NCBI RefSeq assembly: GCF_000026945.1 | Contig: NC_012864.1 | Coordinates: 558,001-622,000 of the forward strand | Direction: 5' to 3' | DNA length: 64,000 nucleotides | Source of the DNA: Candida dubliniensis CD36 | Lineage: Eukaryota > Ascomycota > Pichiomycetes > Serinales > Debaryomycetaceae | In this document: positions 19,689-32,940 of the stretch, piece after piece | Numbering within the stretch: the first letter of the stretch is position 1 | How the letters are laid out: each line of letters begins with the position of its first letter | The notes under the pieces: model-generated | Told to the model about the DNA's origin: nothing | What the model saw: only the letters and a program-made list of their open reading frames with translations | The model's database searches: none | Program-made: the position numbers and the translations under genes

Positions 19689-20594
19689 ATGGCCAATTCA
19701 GATGACGACGATGCTTTTCTTTATTCAGATGAAGAGCAACAAGTTGAAGAGCAACAACCAAAAACTAAAAGAGTGAAGTTTGCTGATGAAGAAAGCAAAA
19801 AGGAAGATAAATCTAAAGAAAAAGAACAACAACAGAAAGAAGAACACACTGATGGAGCATCTGATTCTGAATCAGGTTCAGGTTCAGAATCAAGTTCAGA
19901 ATCAGACTCAGATGATGATATAGATATTATAATAGGTGATAACCAACCGACGAAATCAAAATCTAGCGGGACAACCATCATTGGGAATGAGGCATTATCC
20001 GAAATGACTGATCCTGAAGCATCGTCATCGTCGTCGACAGCGGGAGCAGGAGCAGCATCAGGAAGTAACAAAAGACAATCCACCTCAACTGTTGATCTTG
20101 ATTCAGTGCCTAGATATCAGGAAGGAGAAGATGGAGAAGGAGAAGGTACTTTAATAACTCAATTAGATATTGAAACATTGAAACTTAAACCGTGGAGAGC
20201 ACCAGGTGTTGATGTATCTGATTATTTCAATTATGGATTTGATGAATTCACATGGTTGGCTTATTGTCATAAACAAGATAAATTAAGAGGCGAGTTCAAT
20301 CCTCAAAAAGTGATGGAAAATATTATGAAAGGTCCCGGTGGTGCTAATGGTGTTAATTCGGGTGATAAAACAGGACAACAACAACAACAACAACAACAGC
20401 CACCACAACCACCTATGGGCATGATGATGCCACCTCCAGGATTCATGGCTAATATGCCAATGCCACCAATGGGATCTATGCCACCAATGCCAAATATGCC
20501 AAATATGGCGAATATGCCTCCACCACCTCCAGGATTTAATGGCCAGTTCCCCGCACCTTATAACATCCCTCATAATATGAACCAAAAGCAATAG
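19689..20594 (+). CDS. FIP1: pre-mRNA polyadenylation factor Fip1
   Basis: A 301-residue subunit of the cleavage and polyadenylation factor, which tethers poly(A) polymerase. Order of parts: an acidic, Ser-rich N-terminus with DDDDAFLYSDEE and long Glu/Asp/Ser tracts; the Fip1 motif at about 170-215 (KPWRAPGVDVSDYFNYGFDE, then TWLAYCHKQDKLR); a Gln run; and a Met/Pro-rich C-terminus with PMPPMGSMPPMPNMPNM-like repeats. The length is close to the 327 residues of the S. cerevisiae protein. The ATG at 19689 is the first in frame. Convergent with TIF5. Confidence 0.95.
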   Translation: MANSDDDDAFLYSDEEQQVEEQQPKTKRVKFADEESKKEDKSKEKEQQQKEEHTDGASDSESGSGSESSSESDSDDDIDIIIGDNQPTKSKSSGTTIIGNEALSEMTDPEASSSSSTAGAGAASGSNKRQSTSTVDLDSVPRYQEGEDGEGEGTLITQLDIETLKLKPWRAPGVDVSDYFNYGFDEFTWLAYCHKQDKLRGEFNPQKVMENIMKGPGGANGVNSGDKTGQQQQQQQQPPQPPMGMMMPPPGFMANMPMPPMGSMPPMPNMPNMANMPPPPPGFNGQFPAPYNIPHNMNQKQ

Positions 20595-21041
20595 GAAAAA
20601 GAGAAACCCAAAGGTGTAACTGGGTGAGATTATTTGTACATTATGTGTTAATATTATGATGACCAAAAAAAAAAAATATTCAGTTAGGTTGTAAATCAGA
20701 GAGTTTGTTAGATATGATATCCTGGCAGATTCAGCTGTCCTCTAGACGAAGTATGGGCAATTATTTCTGCTTCTCCTTGTTTAGCTGTTACGGGGCTGCA
20801 ACCAGTTTGCTTTAGTCTTCTACAACCTTCAGCTCCTTGCCAATTCCACCATTTTCTCTATTAAAAACAGCTTCTACTGATATTGTTACGATTTCATGCT
20901 TGTCAGCTTGTAACACTTACAGAAATATATATATATCAAATAAGTAATTTGCAAATAGTTATTATACATAGAAATAATAATAGTAACAGACTATATATGA
21001 AAAACAAACGAACAAACAAACATGGTTGGTTAGTTTTTAAT
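20595..21041. terminator. convergent 3' region of FIP1 and TIF5
   Basis: 447 bp between two converging stops, with no gene visible. It holds an A10 run near 20665 and TATATATA elements near 20927-20936, which suit yeast 3'-end efficiency elements for either strand. The exact polyadenylation sites cannot be read. Confidence 0.5.
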
Positions 21042-22271
21042 TTATTCGTCATCACTTTCTTCTTCTTCTTCTTCAGCTTCTTGCAACCATTTAACAAATG
21101 GTTTAGCAGCTTTCCTGACTTTTTTAGAAACATCTTTTGGAACGTATTTTTTGGAAACTTTAGAACCCCATTTAATTAAAACTTCTTCACTTATCAAATC
21201 ACGATCATAAAATCCATGTAATATTTTTGGAATTTGTGGAATCAAATTTGGTTTTTCTAATCCAAAGAATCTTTCTAAACCACCTAATAAAGCTTTTTCA
21301 AATTCTTCATCACCATTGATCAATTTAGCCAATAAACCAACATGAGGTTCAATTTGATTTATTATATCATCGTCAAATAATACTTGACCCAAAACTTGCA
21401 AAGTTTCTGGACTATCAGCAATGTCCAATTCAACAATACGTTTATATATTTCCACATCAGAAGGTAAATCATCTTTTGATCCATTAGATTCTTTTAATAA
21501 CCATTCACCAAATTCATCAAATTTATTATTTTGTAAAGATAAACCTTCTAATTCTCTTGCTCTTGCAGCAATTGCTTCTTGTGACATATCGACGGCCCAG
21601 TCATCATCTTTGATTTCCACATCTTTCAATTGTGCTACTTCGGCATTGATTTTTTTGGCTAATAAATCATCATCTTCATCATCATTATAACCTTCACCAT
21701 TTTCGCCACTCTCACCATTAGCAGCATTATTTCCTGAGTCACCTTGACCATTATGGCCTGAGGCAATATCAGAAATGGATTTACCACCACCAACAACATT
21801 AGCAGTAGCAGTAGCAGATTTCTTACCCTTTTTGTTGTCTGGTGGATTTTTAACAATGAATGAATATAATTTATGTTTAGGATCAACCAAAGAAATTTTA
21901 CCACAAGCTTTACAATCTCTTTCTAAGGAATCTTTCCCCTTTAATACAATTTCAGTTTCGGGATTTTTACAAGATCCACATAAAACAAATTTATTAATGA
22001 ACCCATCTAATGAATCTTGTAATTCATTTGAATCATGAGCACCATTGACTAAATATCTATCGTTCAAAATTTGAGTTTGAGCACCCAATTCATAACCAAA
22101 AAATTTGACCAAATATGCTGGTGGACGATTTAATGCTCTGGCAACTTCAGCTAAATTAACAATAGCAGTTTTAATACCGTTACCTCTACCTTCAGTCTTT
22201 GACTGAATTGGAGGCATTTTATAACGGTAGAAAGGATCCGTGTTGTCACGGCAAATGTTAATAAATGACAT
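21042..22271 (-). CDS. TIF5: translation initiation factor eIF5
   Basis: A 409-residue GTPase-activating protein for eIF2 that acts in start-codon selection. The N-terminal domain (MSFINICRDNTDPFYRYKMP) includes the conserved block with the arginine used as the GAP residue. It is followed by a C4 zinc ribbon of the eIF2-beta type (CGSC at about 98 and CKAC about 20 residues later). A variable Gly/Asn/Asp-rich linker with DDEDDD follows, then a HEAT-like W2 domain (about 240-390), which binds eIF2-beta and eIF3. The C-terminus ends in the typical acidic tail (EEEEEESDDE). Length and domain order match the family. Confidence 0.97.
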   Translation of the reverse strand: MSFINICRDNTDPFYRYKMPPIQSKTEGRGNGIKTAIVNLAEVARALNRPPAYLVKFFGYELGAQTQILNDRYLVNGAHDSNELQDSLDGFINKFVLCGSCKNPETEIVLKGKDSLERDCKACGKISLVDPKHKLYSFIVKNPPDNKKGKKSATATANVVGGGKSISDIASGHNGQGDSGNNAANGESGENGEGYNDDEDDDLLAKKINAEVAQLKDVEIKDDDWAVDMSQEAIAARARELEGLSLQNNKFDEFGEWLLKESNGSKDDLPSDVEIYKRIVELDIADSPETLQVLGQVLFDDDIINQIEPHVGLLAKLINGDEEFEKALLGGLERFFGLEKPNLIPQIPKILHGFYDRDLISEEVLIKWGSKVSKKYVPKDVSKKVRKAAKPFVKWLQEAEEEEEESDDE

Positions 22272-23160
22272 TATGGATAATTGTTACTAATCTTGGAAAG
22301 GATAGAAAGGGATGGTGTAGACCTTAATTATCTATTCATTAAAGTGTTGATGAGTAAAGGAACGGATGAAAAAAATTTTTTTTTTGTCTTTCTTGTTTGA
22401 TTTTGGCCATTTTTGAATGAAATTGATGGAGGCGAGAAAAGGTGAAGGGCAACGACGGAAAGAAAGAGAAAGTGAACACAGTTCGGTACCATGGATTGCC
22501 CGCCCACCAGTATCCACGGTACATACACTCTCTTTTTTTCTATTAGCAAATGAATAATTGATAATTAGTATTGCTTTATAATACATTCTCTGCCAATCTC
22601 AATACTTTGCAAAAGAACATAATGATAGAGTCGAAAAACTGTCATTCTCAATTCTACTCAAAAAATTATTTATTAAACATTATAGAAACAAAGATACAAC
22701 AATACATATATATACCATATAAATCTTGTAATTCTAAGTAATCTTTCATCCCACCTGATTGGGAATTTCCTTTCTTTTATTTTCGGGTTTCCTTTCTGTA
22801 AATGAATAACCTTCACGGACCTTAACAACAACTTAAAAAAAAAATCAAAAATCAAAAATCTCAAACAAAAGTACAATTAAAAATCAATAAACATAAATAA
22901 CTCTCTATCTTTAATCTTTGTAAACATATTAAATATGAAATGGGCATTAAAAAAAATAAAATAAAATAAAATAAAAAACTAACTTATAACCAAAAACAAT
23001 TGTATAATGAAAATGAAAGTAGTAGACAAAAATGTCAATCAAATTAAACTAAATAATAATAATAATAAACATTCATCATCAAAAAATTAAATAATCAAGT
23101 AAATGTGCATTCCTCTATTGCATTTGTTCATAATTATCTCCCGTTACCATGAGCCTCCGT
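22272..23160. promoter_or_regulatory. JSN1 3' region and TIF5 promoter
   Basis: 889 bp between two minus-strand genes. Short open frames here overlap each other in several phases and look like by-products of T-rich sequence. It contains a (TAAAA)n-like run near 22956-22975 and an AAT run near 23053-23066. No RNA gene is recognised. Confidence 0.5.
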
Positions 23161-26025
23161 TTAAGTGAACAGATGTCTTTGCAAAGTTGGAGTTCCAGGA
23201 TTAGAGTTATATCCCAATGCAGCTGAACTCAATGATAACTGTTCTAATTGTTGCATAACTGCAAACTCTTGTGGCAGCATTTGCTGTTGCTGTTGTTGTT
23301 GTTGTTGTTGCTGTTGCTGCTGCTGCTGTTGTTGTAAATAAAATTGTTGTTGGATTTGTGCTTGTTGTTGAGCATACATTTGTTTCATATACATTTGTGG
23401 TGTGACATTGTTATATTGCAGCGGGACTTGTGGCATTGGAATGTACCTGTTTTGGAATGGCGGGGAGCCCAGACGCTGTTGTTGCTGCTGTTGTTGTGGT
23501 TGAAGTTGTGGTTTTATTGGTGAATGTTGACCTTGTGGATTGGGAATTCCTTGCACAAAGTACTGTTGCTGTTGTGGTGGTGGTGGCGGCGGTGGCGGCG
23601 GTGCAATATATCCATCCTGCTTGTTTCCTCTCATACTCCCTCCTCTTCTATTGCCATTAAAAGTACCATTTCTTTTTGTACTGCCATTTCTGCCAATTCT
23701 AGTACTTGAAATACCAACCTCATCCATTAATTTCTTATAGTTTTGGAAATTAACTATATTCAATTCCATTAAAATTTTACGTATGGTGGGGACATGTTGG
23801 TTGACCAAGTCGGCCAAAATAGGATTGCTCAAAATTTTATAAATGAAAAGCGGGCCAGCAGTGGTATTACTGTTGTCACTCTCTTGTAAAATATATTCCA
23901 AAGTTTCTTTATTGTTGAAAATGGCATCCATTGTAGTCACTCTTGATTTATCATCAACTCTATTATTCAAAATTTTTAATACTGTCAAGTTGGCCAATTT
24001 ATGTACACAAAGTGTCTTTATATTTGGTAAAAACTTTGACATTAATAGTTCAATTTTCGAATCGCAATCTTTAAAAGTATCCAAATACCAAGTAATCAAC
24101 AACGACCCATTGGAATTGACAGCTAATTCATTAGCAAATTCTATAATCAAACCTGCCACCAATAAAACTTGTTCATTTGTCACAGGAGAAGTACTACTTG
24201 AATCGTGACAACTTTCCAATACAGTACGAATGCAACGAGCGCCAAATCTCCCTACACTGATCTCCAAGAAATTGTCTAACATGGCTTCAAACACAAAGTC
24301 ATTGAATGGAGACCCAAACTTAATACAACCTTGAATCACATAGTTTCCAAATTGATCATTAAACAATTTAACCGCATAAGGCTTGAGACTGGCCCCAATA
24401 AGATTCATTTGTTGGTAGTCTGAATGGCATAAATTAATGATTTTTTGAATTGCCCAGGTCCCATTTTTATGGATTCCCAATTGTGTTAAATAGGGAGCAA
24501 CTTCTTTGACCATCATCAACTTAACCAATGGTGATTCAACAAGAGTGAACAATTTCTGTACAATTGTGTTACCCAAATAATCATAACTCAATTCTGGCAA
24601 TTCATCAAGCATGGCAAGACAGAATTCTTCTAATTCAAAGGATGACATAACTTCCCCTCCATCAACATTTTGACCAATCAATTGTGCCTCATTGTTTTCT
24701 AATACTTTACGCAAATCGCGCAACGTAGGTGAATCAAATTTTCGTAAAGGGATTGGATCTGGTAATGGACCAAAATCACTCTGATATTGATCATTTGAGT
24801 AAGCAATACATTTATTGATGAGTGATTCAATCTTCTTACTGTCAACTGTTGATGACAATTTGGCAATTGAATTCATAAGATTCTGTTGTATCGATAAAAT
24901 GTCAGTTGGATCAGGGCTTTCCGACTTATCAGGCAAACTGTGTTGTACAAGTTGTGGTTGTTGGTGGTTATGATTATGGTTGTGATTATGAGTATGATTC
25001 GTATTGTGGTTAGGGGAAAGTTGTGGTAGCGGTAATGGCTGATGCTGTTGTTGTAACTGTGGTAATGGTTGAGCAGGTGAGGTGACCAATTGTTGTGGAT
25101 GTTGTGAACGAACTCGTTGTTGGCCAATACTTTGTACATCATCGACTTTGGCAAAGGCAACATATAATATATTCCCTGGTACAAGTTCTAAATGATTAAA
25201 GCTAGCCTTCAATGACATAGCAGTGTCAATGCTTGTACATTCAACCAATGCTAATTTGGACGTAGTAGTAGTAGTAATTCTAATTCCATGGATACTGCCC
25301 ATTCTTTGGTTCAACGAATTCGAAAGTATTCCAAATAGTTTCAGAGCATTAATAATCAAGGGCAAATTATCAAACAACAAGTATTTTGTAGGTCCCAAGT
25401 TTGGATTATCGAAGCTTGTTGTTATCAAAAAACGAGTGAAATCAACGTCATCAAACAATTGCGGCAGTTGGTTAAATGGTAATACTGATGCGGACGATGG
25501 ATTCAGTGACACTGTTTCAAACACTTGAGGGAAATGATGAGGAGCATTCAAAGACTCTGATGGGTGTGGCAATGTATTTTGAGAACTTATTGGGGTACCA
25601 GATATGGTTTGTGAACGTAATCGAGGAAGATTAGTTTGAAAATTATCCAATACTATCATGTCATTGTTTGGGACAGAAATAAACGGAGATGTTGACACTC
25701 GAGGTGCAGATGATTTTTGTAGCGATTCAGAAAATGAATCAATAGTAATACTAGGAAGAGCACCAGTAGTTGTATAGGAACGGTTTCTCGAAGTGCTTGT
25801 GGCCATTTCATGACCATTACTGGTATTATTACTATTATGGCTGAGACTGGGTTCATTCCAAATTGAAAATAATGATCCTGATCTGACTCTAGTTGTTGGT
25901 GGTGTATTTAAATGACCAATTGTTGAATCACTGCCACCACTGGATATCGTATTCAATGGTGACGTTGACAAGCCCAACGAAATATTTTCAATTGGTATTG
26001 AATCTTGGGAACTTCCAGTATTCAT
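23161..26025 (-). CDS. JSN1: Puf-family RNA-binding protein with RRM
   Basis: 954 residues, Jsn1/Puf1-Puf2 type. These proteins bind 3' untranslated regions, often of mRNAs for membrane or mitochondrial proteins. The N-terminal 190 residues are Ser/Thr-rich and disordered. An RRM-like domain follows at about 195-300 (TKYLLFDNLPLIINALKLFG to NILYVAFAKV). After a His/Asn/Gln-rich linker, a Pumilio repeat domain covers about 450-790 (for example NTIVQKLFTLVE, QFGNYVIQGCIKFG, RFGARCIRTVLE). The C-terminus has a run of ten Pro and long Gln runs, one of about 20 Gln. A C9 run lies directly before the ATG in the sense strand. The RRM plus Puf combination separates it from Puf3-5. Confidence 0.92.
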   Translation of the reverse strand: MNTGSSQDSIPIENISLGLSTSPLNTISSGGSDSTIGHLNTPPTTRVRSGSLFSIWNEPSLSHNSNNTSNGHEMATSTSRNRSYTTTGALPSITIDSFSESLQKSSAPRVSTSPFISVPNNDMIVLDNFQTNLPRLRSQTISGTPISSQNTLPHPSESLNAPHHFPQVFETVSLNPSSASVLPFNQLPQLFDDVDFTRFLITTSFDNPNLGPTKYLLFDNLPLIINALKLFGILSNSLNQRMGSIHGIRITTTTTSKLALVECTSIDTAMSLKASFNHLELVPGNILYVAFAKVDDVQSIGQQRVRSQHPQQLVTSPAQPLPQLQQQHQPLPLPQLSPNHNTNHTHNHNHNHNHQQPQLVQHSLPDKSESPDPTDILSIQQNLMNSIAKLSSTVDSKKIESLINKCIAYSNDQYQSDFGPLPDPIPLRKFDSPTLRDLRKVLENNEAQLIGQNVDGGEVMSSFELEEFCLAMLDELPELSYDYLGNTIVQKLFTLVESPLVKLMMVKEVAPYLTQLGIHKNGTWAIQKIINLCHSDYQQMNLIGASLKPYAVKLFNDQFGNYVIQGCIKFGSPFNDFVFEAMLDNFLEISVGRFGARCIRTVLESCHDSSSTSPVTNEQVLLVAGLIIEFANELAVNSNGSLLITWYLDTFKDCDSKIELLMSKFLPNIKTLCVHKLANLTVLKILNNRVDDKSRVTTMDAIFNNKETLEYILQESDNSNTTAGPLFIYKILSNPILADLVNQHVPTIRKILMELNIVNFQNYKKLMDEVGISSTRIGRNGSTKRNGTFNGNRRGGSMRGNKQDGYIAPPPPPPPPPQQQQYFVQGIPNPQGQHSPIKPQLQPQQQQQQQRLGSPPFQNRYIPMPQVPLQYNNVTPQMYMKQMYAQQQAQIQQQFYLQQQQQQQQQQQQQQQQQQMLPQEFAVMQQLEQLSLSSAALGYNSNPGTPTLQRHLFT
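23279..23335 (-). repeat. JSN1: polyglutamine tract in JSN1
   Basis: An almost pure run of about 19-20 CAA/CAG codons near the C-terminus. The codon mix argues against pure slippage, but length variation between alleles is likely. Poly-Q in Puf proteins is a known prion-like, condensate-forming feature; that it acts so here is inference. Confidence 0.85.
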
Positions 26026-28179
26026 GGTGGGGGGGGGTTTAACTGGACCGTAATATAGGTGTTGAAGAAAGAAAAAAAAGTGAATTTAGATGTAAAAGAA
26101 GAAAAATAGATTGGAACAATAATAATATTATTAATACTTGGTCTTTTTTTCTCTCTCTTTCTTCCTTTTCGGTGTCAAAATAGGGGGTTGGTTGGATAAC
26201 TGGTGAAAAATATTGAAAACAAAAAAAAAAAGCACCAATCCCACAAAAAGGCAAACTGATATTAGAAATTAAGAATTACCTGAATATGTAGAAGGAAACT
26301 GACAGGATTTAATAAATGAATAAACACAATTCAATAAGAATCCAAAAAAGAAAAAACAGAAGGAAAAAAATACAAGACAACTAAAAATCTCAAAATGGGT
26401 GTGCGCTGTAGAGTTTTGGGTATTTGTTGAAAAATTTGGGTTTAAGTTTGGGATTGGCCTAGAACGACAAAAAAAAAGAAAACCTCGCCAAAGGCAAAAC
26501 AAAAATAATGTGAGAACAATAAGTGTTTTTGCGGTGGGTCATGTCGTACAACATTAGAATGTCGTGTAAATGACACATCATTTGAATAGAGTCTCTCGAA
26601 TCGTTTATCAACCACTCCTATAAGTATTATTATTCTATTGCAGCTACAAGTCACAAGATTCAATTCCCATTAAAAGAGAACAATAATAGAATATAACGGT
26701 AAAGAAAAAAAAAAAAGAGAGGGCGATCGAGGGTTTATCAAACCACCACCATTAGAAGACGAAAACATCGCAAGCAAGATAGCAAAATTACATTTGAATT
26801 GTGTGTACACACACATCACCTAAACATGAAACTATTCGTCAAATCCAATAGCCAAGTAAAAGATTTAAAGTACCCACCTTGTAATGAGAAAAAGGTTTAA
26901 AGGAATTGAAAAAAAAAAAATAAAGACTTGATAAAACCAACGTCATCTCACAGTGTTTGAATATTTATGCGTTTGTTCCGCGGATGCCAAAAAAAATAGG
27001 GGGTCGATAAGCGCAGGTGAGAGTCGTGGTAACAAACAAACGCAAATGGTGAGACAAAGGGGACTGGTGGTAGTAGTAGACCGGGCGACGAACCACAAAC
27101 AAAAGAATAGGGGCAAAAAATCTATGTAAACGACAAAAAGACAAAGACAACAGTTTATTTTGTCACGGAAATAAGATATCAACAGAGTTTGGATATTACG
27201 CCACCTTCAACCGATACTTGAAACAACAATGGTTAGTTGACTCGGGTTGCGGTATTAAATTGATGTTTAATTTTAAGTCCGAAGTATATCGCCAGCATCA
27301 TGCAATTGCCAATTGTTTCTTTATTGCGATTAGTATTTCTCTATCTGCTAAAATGTGAAATTACGATCTAAATGGTTAAAAGTGGATATACAATGGGTAA
27401 TTTATAGTAATTGATATTGCTAAAGAAGCGCAATGTCATGATTAAGAATTAATTCTCTGAACCCCTAAAAATCCTCGTAATTATATATGGGAACCGTTGT
27501 TGTCATTGCGTTATGGTTCTTGGTCTCTCGTATAAGTATTTTCTTAGCAAACTAAAATCGAGTCGAGTCTTAAGTGTTCTTCATATATATGTGCTTCTAG
27601 TTAGCCAAACAATCGGCCACCATAAGTACTAACTTTTTTAATAGCAAAATTGTGTTATGAGCAATGATAGTAGTATTATCAAACTTCGGAGTTTCAATAA
27701 CTCCTTAAATGGAAATAATGCTCAATAGTTTTGTATCTCTTTCTTACAGATCTTGCTTAATATACAGATTCCATTCTCTTGCTAGCCAAATTTGCAACTT
27801 ATATTTGAATCTCTATTAATTGGTTTTTATCTATCAAGCTGTTTATTAAATGTGTGTTATCTAGAAGGCAACCAAGTCCTAAATTTCCCTGCATATTATC
27901 TCTTCCACACACATCCCCTTTCCCCATTGATTGGACAGTTATTGTGTTAATATCATTGAAACACTTAGAATGTGTTTAAGATACGTATTATTAATATGTA
28001 CCTATTCTCCCTCCACCATACCTTACATTAATAGTATTTAAGAAGAAGTAAAGGGGAAATAGCTCGTGTCACACATTTTATCCCCCCCCTTGATGTATTT
28101 CTTTATCCAACAAAAAAAAAACCTACCACCACTAAGTCTCTTTCTATGAAATACCAACTACTTCACTACCACACACAAA
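26026..28179. promoter_or_regulatory. long divergent upstream region of JSN1 and the 287-residue gene
   Basis: 2.15 kb with no supported protein gene. Short frames between 26039 and 27182 are low complexity (poly-Phe, poly-Lys). It contains several A/T homopolymers (26221-26231, 26704-26715, 26909-26920), a C-rich stretch at 28082-28089 and pyrimidine-rich sequence close to the plus-strand gene. No tRNA or snoRNA signature was found. Such a long divergent region is unusual for the two ordinary genes it serves. Confidence 0.5.
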
Positions 28180-28190
28180 ATGTCAATTAA
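28146..28190 (+). promoter_or_regulatory. overlapping upstream ORF
   Basis: A 14-codon frame starts at ATG 28146 and ends at TAA 28188-28190, so it overlaps the main ATG at 28180 in another phase. If the transcript start lies upstream of 28146, ribosomes beginning here would bypass the main start. Whether it is in the mRNA is unknown. Confidence 0.4.
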
Positions 28191-29043
28191 AATCGATCAT
28201 ATTATCAAATCTAGTAAAGAACTTTATCCACAGATAATTGAAGAATTATCTAGCCAATTCAAGAAGAAATATGATAAGAATACCAAGACATTTGAACAAT
28301 TGAATACTTGGAAAGAAGATGAATTGACAAACACATTATTGAAACGATACCAACAAACTGGAACCACTTGGATAACAAAAGACGAATTGGTCAATCTACT
28401 TGATTGGAAACTAGCCAAGGGGAAATTCAGACCAATGTTACCCAAACTAATTAAATCTAATGATAGTCTAGTTGTGGAAGAAACAACGAAACAAGGATAT
28501 CAATTTTTGTTAGATTATTTCAAATTACATAGTAATAGTAAAAAACAACTGCAATCTTTGGATAAATTTTGGGGTGAAGCTAAAGATGAAGATAAAATAG
28601 AATATTCGGAAACGATAAAGAAAAGTTTTGAGAAGTTTAGTTTATTAAAAGGAGTTGGTCCAGCTATGGCAAGTCTTTTAGGTAGTCTTGTAATCAAGAT
28701 AAATCCATATTTGACACCACCATTTTTCAGTGAAGAAAGTTTCCTATTTTATTATTTGGAATCATTTGGATCAGGTGAGAAAGTAAAATATAATATGAAA
28801 GAATACATTGAAGAGTTGTTACCGGTTTATTTTGAAATTATAACTCAACATCCAGAAGTAACTATGGATACATTGGAAAGGGGAGGCTGGGCTTTAAAGG
28901 CATATCAAATTCAAAATGATGACAAGCTAGCCAATATTGAAACTGAATATACCGATGAAGATACTGATAGGTTGAAATTAGAACATAAACCAGACTTGAA
29001 ATTAATTGCTTCAGCACCAAGAAGAAAGAAACAAAAAAAGTGA
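28180..29043 (+). CDS. conserved hypothetical protein with helix-hairpin-helix-like segment
   Basis: 287 residues, no named family recognised. The sequence is mostly helical and charged. Around residues 160-172 the segment SLLKGVGPAMASLLG resembles a helix-hairpin-helix (GVGPxxA) of the type seen in DNA repair and nuclease proteins. The C-terminus is a nuclear-localisation-like basic tail (RRKKQKK). There is no signal peptide or membrane segment. Similar-looking proteins of 200-300 residues are common in fungi as uncharacterised entries. A nucleic-acid role is an inference from the HhH-like segment and basic tail only. The start at 28180 has good context (caaaATG). Confidence 0.8.
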   Translation: MSIKIDHIIKSSKELYPQIIEELSSQFKKKYDKNTKTFEQLNTWKEDELTNTLLKRYQQTGTTWITKDELVNLLDWKLAKGKFRPMLPKLIKSNDSLVVEETTKQGYQFLLDYFKLHSNSKKQLQSLDKFWGEAKDEDKIEYSETIKKSFEKFSLLKGVGPAMASLLGSLVIKINPYLTPPFFSEESFLFYYLESFGSGEKVKYNMKEYIEELLPVYFEIITQHPEVTMDTLERGGWALKAYQIQNDDKLANIETEYTDEDTDRLKLEHKPDLKLIASAPRRKKQKK

Positions 29044-31665
<2,622 letters not shown>

Positions 31666-31774
31666 ATAAACTTTTAGTTATTACGTATATGCTATTTATT
31701 ATAGAGAATTAAAAAAAAAAAAAGAAAATAATCAATACAGAGGGACAAACAGAGCAACAAACTACTAACAGGCT

Positions 31775-32940
31775 TTAATTTCTTATCAATTGTTGAAGTC
31801 TAAACTTTTCGTATATCTTTTCGACAGTCACATCTTTAAATTCTTGTAGATGAGTTTCAAATATTACGTTTTTCAAAAGTTTGAAATCACAAATATTCTT
31901 ATCTTCAATACGGATTGCGCCCCATTTAGTATTTCGAACAATCTCATTTTGTAATTCACCAATTGAATTCGATCCAATAACTGCAAAAGGAATTAATTTA
32001 TTCAATTCACTAAGATAGTCATATTCCTTAGCTGATAAAGTCATGTATTCTTCAAAATCCCCATCTCGTTTATGATCGTCATCATTCAGTTTGGATAGAA
32101 AATTGAATATCTGAATATTATTCTCTTGTATATCTCTAGTTATTGCATGTTTACATTGACTCAATTCGGTATCAGTTAGCCCGTCTCGTTGAGCAATTAT
32201 TGGTAACAAATTAATACGATGACATATTGTTGTCATCATGGATATATCAAATTTTGATAATCTATTGTTAAGCTTTGGTTAGTAAAACTAATCAAATTTG
32301 GCATACTATTTTGTTTTACTTACCCTTTCACATTTGCACTAATAAAATACAATCCAAGATGAAGTCTATTATCTTGTAAATTTGGATTGCGACTAATTTT
32401 CAATTCTTCATGCAAGATTGCTCGATGTTTATTTTCAATAAATGATAATAAAGTATGCCCATGAGAATCATCATGAACATTAAATCCAAAATTATGAGTA
32501 ACTGATATTTTAAGTTTAACTGGTATTGATCCTGGACAACATTCTATAGTTTGTAACCTCACCAAGATTAGTCAAGTTAAACAAAAAAAAATTGTTAGTA
32601 ATTCATGTCTGTTGATCAACAAAGTTTCAAACTCAAACATACCAAATGAATTAGTTTCAATTGATAATTCATTATTATTGGAAGAATCCTGAAAAGATTT
32701 ACTACTGCTTGTTCCTGCTATACTTGATTGTGATGTGTTTGGAATTGGTTGATTGATTTGATAATAAGGTTGATTGATTAATGTATTGATAAACGTTTTC
32801 TTCCCTAAATCATTCACTCCTACAACCAACAAATTGAAATTGATTCCTTTCTTCAATTTCTTTTTATGTCTAATCTGTTCTGCAGTATATATCATGTTTG
32901 TGAAAGTAAGAGTCGTTAATATAGAACTGGGATTAGTCAT
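31775..32940 (-). CDS. SPR28: divergent septin, three exons
   Basis: Spliced gene: exon 1 32940-32643, intron 32642-32544 (GTATGT, TACTAAC, TAG), exon 2 32543-32324, intron 32323-32262 (GTAAGT, TACTAAC, TAG), exon 3 32261-31775. The exons total 1005 nt, giving 334 residues, and all phases close. The septin fold is clear: LLVVGVNDLGKKT in the P-loop position (from about residue 37), PVKLKISVTHNFG in the switch region, and KGLSKFDISMM then HRINLLPIIAQRD. GTPase motifs are degraded: the P-loop GKS is GKK, DTPG is HNFG, and AKAD is AQRD. There is no C-terminal coiled coil. The symbol is a guess: Spr28-like sporulation septins are the most divergent yeast type. Convergent with UAP1, about 109 bp between stops. 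Confidence 0.82.
32262..32323 (-). other. intron 2 of the septin gene
   Basis: 62 nt, donor GTAAGT, branch TACTAAC at 32284-32278, acceptor ATAG 17 nt after the branch A. Splicing gives ANVKG-LSKFDI, the expected septin sequence at this position. Confidence 0.85.
32544..32642 (-). other. intron 1 of the septin gene
   Basis: 99 nt, donor GTATGT, branch TACTAAC followed by a T9 tract, acceptor TATAG. Splicing restores TNSF-E-CCPGS, which matches the septin spacing before the VKLK strand. A nearer GAG acceptor would give an immediate stop. Confidence 0.85.
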
